Of a stretch of DNA of 16,150 bases, positions 7,741 to 14,340 are shown piece after piece (positions within the stretch are counted from its first letter, which is position 1; each line of letters opens with the position of its first letter). The stretch lies in contig URTS01000031.1 in NCBI GenBank assembly GCA_900550685.1, positions 1 to 16,150 on the forward strand, given 5' to 3'. A program made the translations under genes and the position numbers. This DNA comes from an uncultured Oscillibacter sp. GTDB taxonomy: Bacteria > Bacillota > Clostridia > Oscillospirales > Oscillospiraceae. The notes below the pieces were generated by a model. It was not told where the DNA came from and searched no databases. It saw nothing but the letters and a program-made list of their open reading frames with translations.

Positions 7741-8811
7741 ATGAAAAAAGGCTATTTGATTTTACAGGATGGCCGCGTGTTTGAGGGCTTCCGCTTCGGC
7801 GCGGAGGCCGATACGGTGGGGGAACTGGTGTTTACCACCGGCATGTGCGGCTACATCGAGACATTGACGGACCCCAGCTATGCCGGGCAGATCGTCATGC
7901 AGACCTATCCCCTCATCGGCAACTACGGCATCATCCGGGAGGACTTCGAGGGCGCCTGCTGTGTCAAGGGCTATGTGGTCCGGGAGTACTGCGGCGCTCC
8001 TTCCAACTTCCGCACGGACTGTGATCTGGACACCTTCCTGAAAGAGCAGGGCGTTCCGGGGCTGTTCGGCGTGGACACCCGGGAGCTGACCCGCATCATC
8101 CGGGAGCACGGTGTGATGAACGCCGCCATCTGCGACGAGATCCCCGCCGACCTGACACCCATCGAGACCTACGCCGTCACCGGCGTGGTGGAGGCCGTCT
8201 CCTGTAAGGAACCCTCTGTCCATCCGGCGGAAGGGGAGGAGCGGTTCCGGGTGTCCCTGCTGGATTACGGCGCCAAGCGCAACATTGTCCGGGAACTCCA
8301 GAAGCGGGGCTGCACCGTGACGGTCCTGCCTGCGACCACCTCCGCGGAGGAGATTCTGGCCGCCGGTCCCGACGGCGTGATGCTGTCCAACGGCCCCGGC
8401 GATCCTGCGGAAAACACGTATCAAATCGAGCAGATCCGCAAGCTTCTGGGCAAGGTGCCCATGTTTGGCATCTGCCTGGGCCACCAGCTGACGGCTCTGG
8501 CCGCCGGCGGCAGCACCTATAAGCTGAAATACGGCCACCGGGGCGTGAACCAGCCGGTCCGGGATGTGGAGGGTGTCCGCACCTACATCACCAGCCAGAA
8601 CCACGGCTACGCTGTGGACAGCGATACGGTGAAGCTGGGGAAGGTCCGCTTTGCCAACGCCAACGACGGCACCTGCGAGGGCATCGACTATCCGGAACTG
8701 AAGGCCTTTACGGTCCAGTTCCACCCGGAGGCCTGCACCGGCCCCAAGGATACGTCCTTCCTCTTTGACCGCTTTGTTGATCTCATGAAAGGGGGCGATA
8801 AATTTGAATAA
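7741..8811 (+). CDS. carA: Carbamoyl-phosphate synthase small (glutaminase) subunit
   Basis: Class I glutamine amidotransferase subunit; hydrolyses glutamine and channels ammonia to CarB. ATG 7741 follows AAGGAGA (7728-7734) at 6 bases. 356 residues, normal. N-terminal CarA domain (about 1-150), then GATase with nucleophile C245 in GICLGHQ and the catalytic pair H328/E330 in QFHPEA. The oxyanion segment LSNGPGDP is present. The TAA stop (8809-8811) lies in the centre of a perfect AT-rich palindrome, and 114 bases separate it from carB, by far the longest gap in the operon. Confidence 0.97.
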   Translation: MKKGYLILQDGRVFEGFRFGAEADTVGELVFTTGMCGYIETLTDPSYAGQIVMQTYPLIGNYGIIREDFEGACCVKGYVVREYCGAPSNFRTDCDLDTFLKEQGVPGLFGVDTRELTRIIREHGVMNAAICDEIPADLTPIETYAVTGVVEAVSCKEPSVHPAEGEERFRVSLLDYGAKRNIVRELQKRGCTVTVLPATTSAEEILAAGPDGVMLSNGPGDPAENTYQIEQIRKLLGKVPMFGICLGHQLTALAAGGSTYKLKYGHRGVNQPVRDVEGVRTYITSQNHGYAVDSDTVKLGKVRFANANDGTCEGIDYPELKAFTVQFHPEACTGPKDTSFLFDRFVDLMKGGDKFE

Positions 8812-8821
8812 ATTCAAATTT
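8800..8821 (+). repeat. 22-base AT-rich palindrome across the carA stop codon
   Basis: Arms AAATTTGAAT (8800-8809) and ATTCAAATTT (8812-8821) are exact reverse complements separated by AA. It covers the last carA codons and the stop. It could be an operator, an RNA hairpin or both; function unknown. Confidence 0.6.
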
Positions 8822-8834
8822 TCGATTCATACGC

Positions 8835-8853
8835 GTGCCGCAGGATGCGGCAC
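8835..8853 (+). repeat. GC-rich hairpin in the carA-carB gap
   Basis: Exact 7-bp stem GTGCCGC (8835-8841) / GCGGCAC (8847-8853) with loop AGGAT. No T run follows, so it does not look like an intrinsic terminator. It may protect an mRNA end or be part of a larger fold with the next stem. Confidence 0.6.
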
Positions 8854-8860
8854 ATGCGAA

Positions 8861-8924
8861 AAATACGTCCCCCTTCATTGGTTCTGTGCAAATACTCAAT
8901 ATGATGAGAAAGGGGGCCGTATTT
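8861..8924 (+). promoter_or_regulatory. Stem-loop that buries the carB ribosome-binding site
   Basis: Bases 8861-8875 pair with 8910-8924: seven pairs (AAATACG with CGTATTT), one T/C mismatch, then seven pairs (CCCCCTT with AAGGGGG), enclosing a 34-base loop. The right arm contains the carB Shine-Dalgarno AAAGGGGG and ends one base before the ATG at 8926. This is the geometry of a translational switch; ligand or protein partner unknown. A member of a known riboswitch family was not recognised. Confidence 0.6.
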
Positions 8925-8925
8925 A

Positions 8926-11900
8926 ATGCCTTTGGATACAAGTATCAAAAAAGTGCTGGTCATCGGTTCCGGCCCCATCGTCATCGGCCAGGCTGCCGAG
9001 TTTGACTACGCCGGCGCCCAGGCCTGCCGCATCCTGAAGGAGGCGGGGGTCAACGTGGTGCTGTGCAACTCCAACCCTGCCACCATCATGACCGACCAGG
9101 CTATGGCGGACGAGATCTATCTGGAGCCCCTCACCACCGAAACCATCAAGCGCATCATCAAAAAGGAGCGGCCCGACAGCATCCTGGCGGGCCTGGGCGG
9201 TCAGACCGGCCTGACCCTGGCCATGCAGCTGGACAAGGAGGGCTTCCTCCAGGAGCAGGGGGTCCGTCTGCTGGGCACCGACGCCAAGGTCATTTCCCGG
9301 GCTGAGGACCGGGAACTTTTCAAGGAAGCCATGGCGGAGATCGGCCAGCCGGTCATCGCCTCTGACATTGCCGAGACGGTGGAGGACGCCCTGAAGGTGG
9401 CGGACCGCATCGGCTATCCCGTCATCGTCCGTCCCGCCTTTACCTTGGGCGGCGCAGGCGGCGGTGCCGCCGCCAATGAGACGGAGCTGCGCATCATCGC
9501 ACAGACCGGCCTGGACGCGTCCCCCATCACCCAGATCCTGGTGGAGCGGGCCATCTTCGGCTGGAAGGAGATCGAGTTCGAGACCATGCGGGACAGCGTG
9601 GGCAATGTGATCGCCGTCTGCTCCATGGAGAACTTCGACCCCGTGGGCGTCCACACCGGTGATTCCATCGTGGTGGCTCCCACCCAGACCCTGGCGGACA
9701 AGGAGTTCCAGATGCTGCGGAAGGCCTCTCTGGACATCATCACTCATCTGGGCATCGTGGGCGGCTGCAACGTGCAGCTGGCTCTGAACCCGGACAGCTT
9801 TGAGTATGCGGTCATCGAGGTGAACCCCCGTGTCAGCCGCTCCTCCGCCCTGGCCTCCAAGGCCACCGGCTATCCCATTGCCAAGATCACCACCAAGATC
9901 GCCCTGGGCTACACTCTGGACGAGATCAAAAACGACATCACCGGCAAGACCTGTGCCTGCTTTGAGCCCACGCTGGACTACATTGTGGTGAAGATGCCCA
10001 AGTGGCCCTTCGATAAGTTTGCCGACGCCAGCCGCAAGCTGGGTACCCAGATGAAGGCTACCGGCGAGGTCATGGCCATCGCCCCCAGCTTTGAGATGGC
10101 GCTGATGAAGGCCGTCCGGGGGGCGGAGGTGGGCCTGGACAGCCTGAACCGCAAAAACGATCCCGAGGACCATGCCCCCATCTGGGAGCGGCTCCGCCGG
10201 GTGGATGACCACCGGCTGTTCACCATCTTCGAGGCCCTGAAATCCGGCACCTCCATCGACGAGATCTTCAGCATCACCCGCATCGACCGCTGGTTCCTGG
10301 CAAAGCTGAAAAAAATGGCGGACTTTGAAAAGGCCCTGGAAGCAGACGGCCTTACCGCGGAGCACTACGAGACCGGCAAGCGCCTGGGCTATCCCGATGA
10401 CACCCTCAAGCGCCTGTCCGGCACATCAGAACTGCCTGTCGAGAGCAAGACCGCCGTTTACAAGATGGTGGATACCTGCGGCGCGGAGTTTGACGCCGAG
10501 ACCCCCTATTTCTATTCTTCCTTTGACCAGTTCTGCGAATCCCGGACCTTCCCCCGCAGCGGCAAGCCCGTCATCATGGTGCTGGGCTCCGGCCCCATCC
10601 GCATCGGCCAGGGCATTGAGTTCGACTACTCCTCCGTCCACTGCGTCTGGACCCTGAAGGAACTGGGCTACGAGGTAGTCATCGTCAACAACAACCCGGA
10701 GACCGTCTCCACGGACTACGACACCGCCGACCGCCTGTACTTCGAGCCCCTGTTCCCCGAGGATGTCATGCACATCATCGAGGTGGAAAAGCCGGTGGGC
10801 GTGGTGGTGGCCTTCGGCGGCCAGACGGCCATCAAGCTGACCAAGTTCCTGGACAGCCACGGTATCCCCATCCTGGGCACCAGCGCCGAGTCCATCGACA
10901 TGGCGGAGGACCGGGAGCGGTTCGACGAGCTGCTGGAGCGGTTCTCCATCAAGCGGCCCCAGGGCCGGGGCATCACCGGCATGCAAGAGGCGCTGGATGC
11001 CGCCCACGAGCTGGGCTATCCCGTCCTGCTGCGGCCCTCCTACGTCATCGGCGGCCAGAACATGGTCATCGCCCACAACGATGAGGACGTGCGGACCTAT
11101 ATGGAGGTCATCCTCTCCGGCAAGATCGAAAACCCGGTGCTGGTGGACCAGTACCTCATGGGCAAGGAGCTGGAGGTGGATGTCATCTCCGACGGCAAGG
11201 ACGTTCTGATCCCCGGCATTATGCAGCACATCGAGCGCACCGGCGTCCATTCCGGCGACTCCATCGCCGTCTATCCGCCCTTCTCCATCGGCGATAAGAT
11301 GCTGAAAACCATTGTGGACTGCTCGGAAAAGCTGGCCCTGTCCCTGGGCACCCACGGCCTTATCAACATCCAGTACCTGATTTATCAGAATGAGCTGTAC
11401 GTCATCGAGGTGAATCCCCGGGCCAGCCGCACGGTGCCTTACATTTCCAAGGTCACCGGCGTGCCCATGGTAGACCTGGCGACCCGGGTCATGGTGGGCC
11501 AGCCCTTGGCCTCCCTGGGCTACGGCACCGGACTGTACCGCCAGCCTCCCTATGTGGCCGTCAAGGTGCCGGTGTTCTCCTTTGAGAAGATCACCGATGC
11601 CAACGCCGCCCTCTCCCCGGAGATGAAATCCACCGGCGAGGTGCTGGGCTTGGGCAAGAATATGCAGGAGGCCCTGTTCAAGGGCCTGGTCTCCGCCGGA
11701 TACAAGGTGGAGAAGGAGACCCGGGGCGGCGTGCTGATCTCCGTGAACCACCGGGATCAGCCGGAGATCGTCAACATTGCCCGGAAGCTGGACGAGATGG
11801 GCTACAAGCTCTATGCCACCGACGGCACCGCCAATGAGATCTCCCGCCTGGGCACCGATGTGGAGATCGTGGGCAAGCTGGGGAAGGACAACCGGGTCTT

Positions 11901-12963
11901 CCAGTTGCTGGAAAACGGCCGCATCGACTACGTGATCCTCACCGGCTCCACGGAGCCCAGCTATATCAAGGACTTCATTCATCTGAACCACCGCTGTGTC
12001 CAGCTGGGCATCCCCTGCCTGACCTCACTGGACACCGCCAACGCCCTGACGGACATTCTGGCCAGCCGCTACAATCAGCACAACACGGAGCTCATCGACA
12101 TCTGCCATCTGCGCAGCGAGCGCCAGAAGCTGAAGTTCGCCAAGATGCAGACCTGCGGCAACGACTATATCTTCCTGGAAAATTTCCATGGCGAGATCAC
12201 CTGTCCGGAGTCCCTGTGCGTCACCTTCTGCGACCGGCACTACGGCATCGGCGCCGACGGCATCATCCTCATGGAGCACTCCGATATTGCGGATGCAAAG
12301 ATGCGGATGTTCAACGCCGACGGCAGCGAAGGCGCCATGGCGGGCAATGCACTGCGGTGCATGGGCAAGTACCTCTATGACAGCGGCATTGCGGCCAAGG
12401 AGGATCTGCGGATCGAGACCGGCATCGGCGTCCGGGAGGTGCACGTATACACCACCAACGGCAAGGTGACCTCCGCCTGCGTGGATATGGGCAAAGCCAC
12501 GCTGGATGCGGCGGCTCTCCGGTTTACCATCCCGGAAAAGACGGTGGTGGATTATCCGGTGTTCATCGGCGGCCAGTCCTTCAACATCACCTGCGTGGAC
12601 GTGGGCAACCCCCACTGCGTGGTGTTCTGCCCCCGGGTGGATGACGTGGACGTGGAGTTCATCGGTCCCCGGTTCGAGCATGCGCCTTACTTCCCGGAGC
12701 GGATCAACACGGAGTTCGTCCGGGTGGTGAATCCCAGCACCATCAAAATGCGGGTCTGGGAGCGGGGCAGCGGCGAGACCATGGCCTGCGGCACCGGTGC
12801 CTGCGCCGCCGTGGTGGCGGCCGTAGCCAACGGCATGTGCGAAAAGGGCCGGGATGTTACCGTCCGGGCTGCCGGCGGCGACCTGGTGGTGAATTACACC
12901 GACGAAAAGATCACCCTCACCGGCGACGCCAAGCTGGTCTATACCGGCGAAGCGGAATATTGA
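8926..12963 (+). CDS. carB: Carbamoyl-phosphate synthase large subunit fused to a DapF-like diaminopimelate epimerase domain
   Basis: 1345 residues; a normal CarB is about 1070. Residues 1-~1062 are a complete CarB: first ATP-grasp half beginning VLVIGSGPIVIGQAAEFDYAG, second half beginning MVLGSGPIRIGQGIEFDYSS (551-570), and the MGS-type allosteric domain from about 933 (TRGGVLISVNHRDQPE) to about 1062. It makes carbamoyl phosphate from bicarbonate, ATP and CarA-derived ammonia. With only a few residues between, residues ~1069-1345 form a full-length DapF domain: KFAKMQTCGNDY, NADGS (N1130), GNPH (N1228), N1261, E1279/R1280, and C1288 in ACGTGAC. DapF converts LL- to meso-diaminopimelate for lysine and peptidoglycan. 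The first catalytic cysteine of DapF is replaced by A1139 (GAMAGNALRC). Start ATG 8926 has AAAGGGGG 9 bases ahead, inside a stem. The dapF part has no separate ribosome site. Confidence 0.96.
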   Translation: MPLDTSIKKVLVIGSGPIVIGQAAEFDYAGAQACRILKEAGVNVVLCNSNPATIMTDQAMADEIYLEPLTTETIKRIIKKERPDSILAGLGGQTGLTLAMQLDKEGFLQEQGVRLLGTDAKVISRAEDRELFKEAMAEIGQPVIASDIAETVEDALKVADRIGYPVIVRPAFTLGGAGGGAAANETELRIIAQTGLDASPITQILVERAIFGWKEIEFETMRDSVGNVIAVCSMENFDPVGVHTGDSIVVAPTQTLADKEFQMLRKASLDIITHLGIVGGCNVQLALNPDSFEYAVIEVNPRVSRSSALASKATGYPIAKITTKIALGYTLDEIKNDITGKTCACFEPTLDYIVVKMPKWPFDKFADASRKLGTQMKATGEVMAIAPSFEMALMKAVRGAEVGLDSLNRKNDPEDHAPIWERLRRVDDHRLFTIFEALKSGTSIDEIFSITRIDRWFLAKLKKMADFEKALEADGLTAEHYETGKRLGYPDDTLKRLSGTSELPVESKTAVYKMVDTCGAEFDAETPYFYSSFDQFCESRTFPRSGKPVIMVLGSGPIRIGQGIEFDYSSVHCVWTLKELGYEVVIVNNNPETVSTDYDTADRLYFEPLFPEDVMHIIEVEKPVGVVVAFGGQTAIKLTKFLDSHGIPILGTSAESIDMAEDRERFDELLERFSIKRPQGRGITGMQEALDAAHELGYPVLLRPSYVIGGQNMVIAHNDEDVRTYMEVILSGKIENPVLVDQYLMGKELEVDVISDGKDVLIPGIMQHIERTGVHSGDSIAVYPPFSIGDKMLKTIVDCSEKLALSLGTHGLINIQYLIYQNELYVIEVNPRASRTVPYISKVTGVPMVDLATRVMVGQPLASLGYGTGLYRQPPYVAVKVPVFSFEKITDANAALSPEMKSTGEVLGLGKNMQEALFKGLVSAGYKVEKETRGGVLISVNHRDQPEIVNIARKLDEMGYKLYATDGTANEISRLGTDVEIVGKLGKDNRVFQLLENGRIDYVILTGSTEPSYIKDFIHLNHRCVQLGIPCLTSLDTANALTDILASRYNQHNTELIDICHLRSERQKLKFAKMQTCGNDYIFLENFHGEITCPESLCVTFCDRHYGIGADGIILMEHSDIADAKMRMFNADGSEGAMAGNALRCMGKYLYDSGIAAKEDLRIETGIGVREVHVYTTNGKVTSACVDMGKATLDAAALRFTIPEKTVVDYPVFIGGQSFNITCVDVGNPHCVVFCPRVDDVDVEFIGPRFEHAPYFPERINTEFVRVVNPSTIKMRVWERGSGETMACGTGACAAVVAAVANGMCEKGRDVTVRAAGGDLVVNYTDEKITLTGDAKLVYTGEAEY

Positions 12964-13009
12964 TCCCGAAGCGGTTCAGCACGGCTGTGATCGCCCTGTA
13001 TTGAATAGG

Positions 13010-13055
13010 AAAAAGCATCTCCGGCATTTCTTGGAAATGCCGGAGATGCTTTTTT
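13010..13055 (+). terminator. Strong intrinsic terminator of the pyr operon
   Basis: Perfect 16-bp stem GCATCTCCGGCATTTC (13015-13030) / GAAATGCCGGAGATGC (13034-13049), 3-base TTG loop, five A before and six T after. It lies about 50 bases after the carB-dapF stop and should end the operon transcript. The A run on the left means it could also act on minus-strand transcripts. Confidence 0.95.
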
Positions 13056-13230
13056 ACGGAGAAATCTGAAGAAAAGGACATGAACAGGGGGAAAAGCAGG
13101 AAATAAGAGGAGGTTGCCGTTTGTAAATGCCGGCTGGAAGCAAAGCGGACGAGAAATCTGTTCACTGCTTGCAAACGTGAAAAAAGCGGTTGACGCAGAT
13201 TTACATAAAAATATCAGTCCCGCTCCGTGC

Positions 13231-13259
13231 TTCGACAGAATGTGAAGAGGGACTATGAT
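13231..13259 (+). promoter_or_regulatory. Candidate Spo0A-controlled promoter of spoIIA
   Basis: TTCGACA (13231-13237) is an exact 0A box and also supplies a -35-like TCGACA (13232-13237). A good -10, TATGAT (13254-13259), follows after 16 bases. Overlap of a 0A box with the -35 region is the arrangement known for sigma-A promoters activated by phosphorylated Spo0A. The start would be near 13266, leaving a ~300-base leader before spoIIAA. A 10-pair dyad (TATC AGTCCC / GGGACT at GATA, 13212-13260) surrounds it. Prediction only. Confidence 0.45.
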
Positions 13260-13262
13260 ACC

Positions 13263-13294
13263 ATCACCGTAGGACAAAGCCTGCGGTGATTTTT
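13263..13294 (+). terminator. Terminator-like hairpin upstream of spoIIA
   Basis: 11-pair stem ATCACCGTAGG (13263-13273) / CCTGCGGTGAT (13280-13290), one G-T wobble, loop ACAAAG, followed by a T run (13290-13294). It could stop read-through or act as a conditional attenuator. The T run is also the left arm of the next hairpin (13291-13316), so the two folds compete. Confidence 0.5.
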
Positions 13295-13316
13295 GCTATG
13301 CAAAGGCATAGCAAAA
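13291..13316 (+). repeat. Perfect 11-bp inverted repeat
   Basis: TTTTGCTATGC (13291-13301) and GCATAGCAAAA (13306-13316) are exact reverse complements around AAAG. On the minus strand the order is likewise hairpin with T-rich flank. It overlaps the T run of the preceding hairpin. Confidence 0.65.
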
Positions 13317-13318
13317 TT

Positions 13319-13335
13319 GGAAATGTGTCATTTCC
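13319..13335 (+). repeat. Perfect 7-bp hairpin
   Basis: GGAAATG (13319-13325) / CATTTCC (13329-13335) with a TGT loop. It lies directly after the 11-bp repeat and before a CCCTGCAGGG palindrome (13340-13349). Confidence 0.55.
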
Positions 13336-13360
13336 TCGCCCCTGCAGGGCAACCGGAAGT

Positions 13361-13434
13361 GATACACAAAAACTTCATGCGACGGGGCTTTGTTCATTTT
13401 CGTGGTGCGGTGCCAGCGCGTGAAGTTTTGTATC
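13361..13434 (+). repeat. Long 18-pair stem-loop upstream of spoIIAA
   Basis: Left arm 13361-13381 (GATAC, bulged ACA, AAAACTTCATGCG) pairs with right arm 13417-13434 (CGCGTGAAGTTTTGTATC): 5 pairs, a 3-base bulge, then 13 pairs including one T-G wobble. The loop is 35 bases (13382-13416). The length suggests a real RNA fold. Confidence 0.6.
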
Positions 13435-13471
13435 GAAAAGGGCGAAGGGAAACGATCTAGAGCAAGATCCT

Positions 13472-13543
13472 GCAGCCATTTCCGGCAAAACGGGAAGAGG
13501 CGGGCAGCTGCCGGAAACGCTGCGCCCAGGCCGAAAGCCTGGG
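13472..13543 (+). repeat. Two adjoining hairpins just ahead of the spoIIAA ribosome site
   Basis: First: GCAGC (13472-13476) plus TTTCCGGCA (13479-13487) pair with TGCCGGAAA (13509-13517) plus GCTGC (13519-13523), 14 pairs with a small internal loop and a 21-base loop. Second: CCCAGGC (13525-13531) / GCCTGGG (13537-13543) around CGAAA. A 5-bp GATCT/AGATC hairpin (13454-13469) precedes them. Together with the upstream stems they suggest a folded leader RNA. Confidence 0.6.
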
Positions 13544-13572
13544 GGATAAAATTCGACAAAAGAGGGAAGTAT

Positions 13573-13878
13573 ATGGAAATACGAGCACGGGACGCCAACC
13601 GGGAACTGCTGCTGGAATTCAGCGGCGACATCGACCATCATGGGGCGCGGAATGCCCTGAAGGAAGTGGAAATGGCCATTGACGCAGCGCTTCCCAGGTT
13701 GCTGATTCTGGACTTTTCCGGGGTCACCTTTATGGACAGTTCCGGCATTGCCCTGATTCTCCGCTCCCAGCAGCGGATGCAGCTGCTGGAGGGCAGCGTG
13801 GTGCTCCGGAATATCCCGGCCCAGGCCCGGCGGGTTTTGGATGCCGCCGGGATCGGCCGTTTGGTCTCCATCAAGTGA
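13573..13878 (+). CDS. spoIIAA: Anti-sigma-F factor antagonist SpoIIAA
   Basis: STAS-domain protein that, when unphosphorylated, binds SpoIIAB and frees sigma-F in the forespore. ATG 13573 is chosen because GAGGG lies about 6 bases ahead (13562-13566) and family homology begins at once (MEIRARDANRELLLEFSGDIDHH); the frame is open 61 codons further up to ATG 13390 but that stretch is the hairpin region and not protein-like. 101 residues, somewhat shorter than the Bacillus protein (117). The phosphorylation site is the first serine of the FMDSSGI motif, S56. Followed after 18 bases by spoIIAB. Confidence 0.95.
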   Translation: MEIRARDANRELLLEFSGDIDHHGARNALKEVEMAIDAALPRLLILDFSGVTFMDSSGIALILRSQQRMQLLEGSVVLRNIPAQARRVLDAAGIGRLVSIK

Positions 13879-13896
13879 AAACGGGAGGTTTACATA

Positions 13897-14340
13897 ATGA
13901 AAACAAAGGCGGAAAATGAAGTGACCCTGCAATTTCCAAGCCAAAGCAGCAACGAGGGGTTCGTGCGCTCTGCGGTAGCCTGTTTCGCAGCCCAGATGGA
14001 CCCCACCCTCAACGAGCTGGAGGATATCAAAACCGCCGTTTCCGAGGCGGCCACCAACGCCATTGTCCATGCCTATCCCGACAGCATCGGCAAGGTGGTG
14101 GTGAAGGCCCGCATCTGCGGGGGAAATGTGCTGGAGCTGACGGTGCGGGACTATGGCCGGGGGATCCCGGATATCGCCAAGGCCCGGCAGCCCATGTTCA
14201 CCACCGGCGGGGAGGAGCGCAGCGGTATGGGCTTCACCATTATGGAGAGCTTTATGGACAGCCTGACGGTGCGCTCCACGGCGGGCCGGGGCACCACGGT
14301 GGTGATGAAAAAGCGGATCGCCCCCCGTGTGAAGCGATGA
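13897..14340 (+). CDS. spoIIAB: Anti-sigma-F factor / serine kinase SpoIIAB
   Basis: GHKL-type ATPase that holds sigma-F inactive and phosphorylates SpoIIAA. ATG 13897 follows GGGAGG (13883-13888) at 8 bases. 147 residues, normal. N box: E50 and N54 in VSEAATNAIVHAY (catalytic glutamate and Mg-binding asparagine). G1 box: D85 in RDYGRGIPD. ATP-lid/G2 part: EERSGMGFTIMESFMD. The TGA stop overlaps the sigF ATG as ATGA, so the two should be translationally coupled and made in fixed ratio, which suits a sigma/anti-sigma pair. Confidence 0.96.
   Translation: MKTKAENEVTLQFPSQSSNEGFVRSAVACFAAQMDPTLNELEDIKTAVSEAATNAIVHAYPDSIGKVVVKARICGGNVLELTVRDYGRGIPDIAKARQPMFTTGGEERSGMGFTIMESFMDSLTVRSTAGRGTTVVMKKRIAPRVKR

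Larger units (their letters stand above)
13056..13572 (+). other. Intergenic region ahead of spoIIAA; no gene seen, many inverted repeats
   Basis: No open frame here has a convincing ribosome site, protein-like composition or recognisable motif on either strand. The base composition is less GC-rich than the flanking genes. From about 13210 onward the sequence is almost continuous dyad symmetry, listed separately. Two exact TTCGACA sequences (Spo0A boxes in reverse orientation) occur at 13231-13237 and 13552-13558. I did not find a clear sigma-H promoter (AGGAWWT plus GAAT at the right spacing), although sigma-H drives spoIIA in Bacillus. Confidence 0.6.

Noticed and set aside
8878..8905. Promoter-like TTGGTT-16-TATGAT just ahead of carB
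   Set aside because: The start would fall in the carB ribosome site itself, leaving no usable leader; the -35 is weak and the bases lie in the loop of the stem.
12124..12147. Separate start for dapF at the ATG in KMQ (codon 1074)
   Set aside because: It would delete the first beta strand (KLKFAK) of the DapF fold and has no ribosome site; no stop ends CarB before it.
13190..13217. TTGACG-16-TATCAG as a second spoIIA-region promoter
   Set aside because: The -10 match is weak; any transcript would meet the terminator-like hairpin at 13263-13294 after about 70 bases. Possible small RNA, but not supportable from this alone.
12939..13277. Minus-strand open frame of 112 codons between carB-dapF and spoIIAA
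   Set aside because: It crosses the operon terminator and the end of the carB-dapF gene, has no ribosome site and no recognisable motif.
13382..13434. Possible T-box antiterminator (GGTGCGGTGCCAGCGCG resembles a TGGNACCGCG motif)
   Set aside because: The core sequence does not match, there is no specifier or stem I pattern, and the downstream genes are sporulation regulators and not amino-acid genes.
13390..13572. N-terminal extension of SpoIIAA by 61 codons from ATG 13390
   Set aside because: No ribosome site, composition unlike the neighbouring proteins, lies over long inverted repeats, and SpoIIAA homology starts at 13573.
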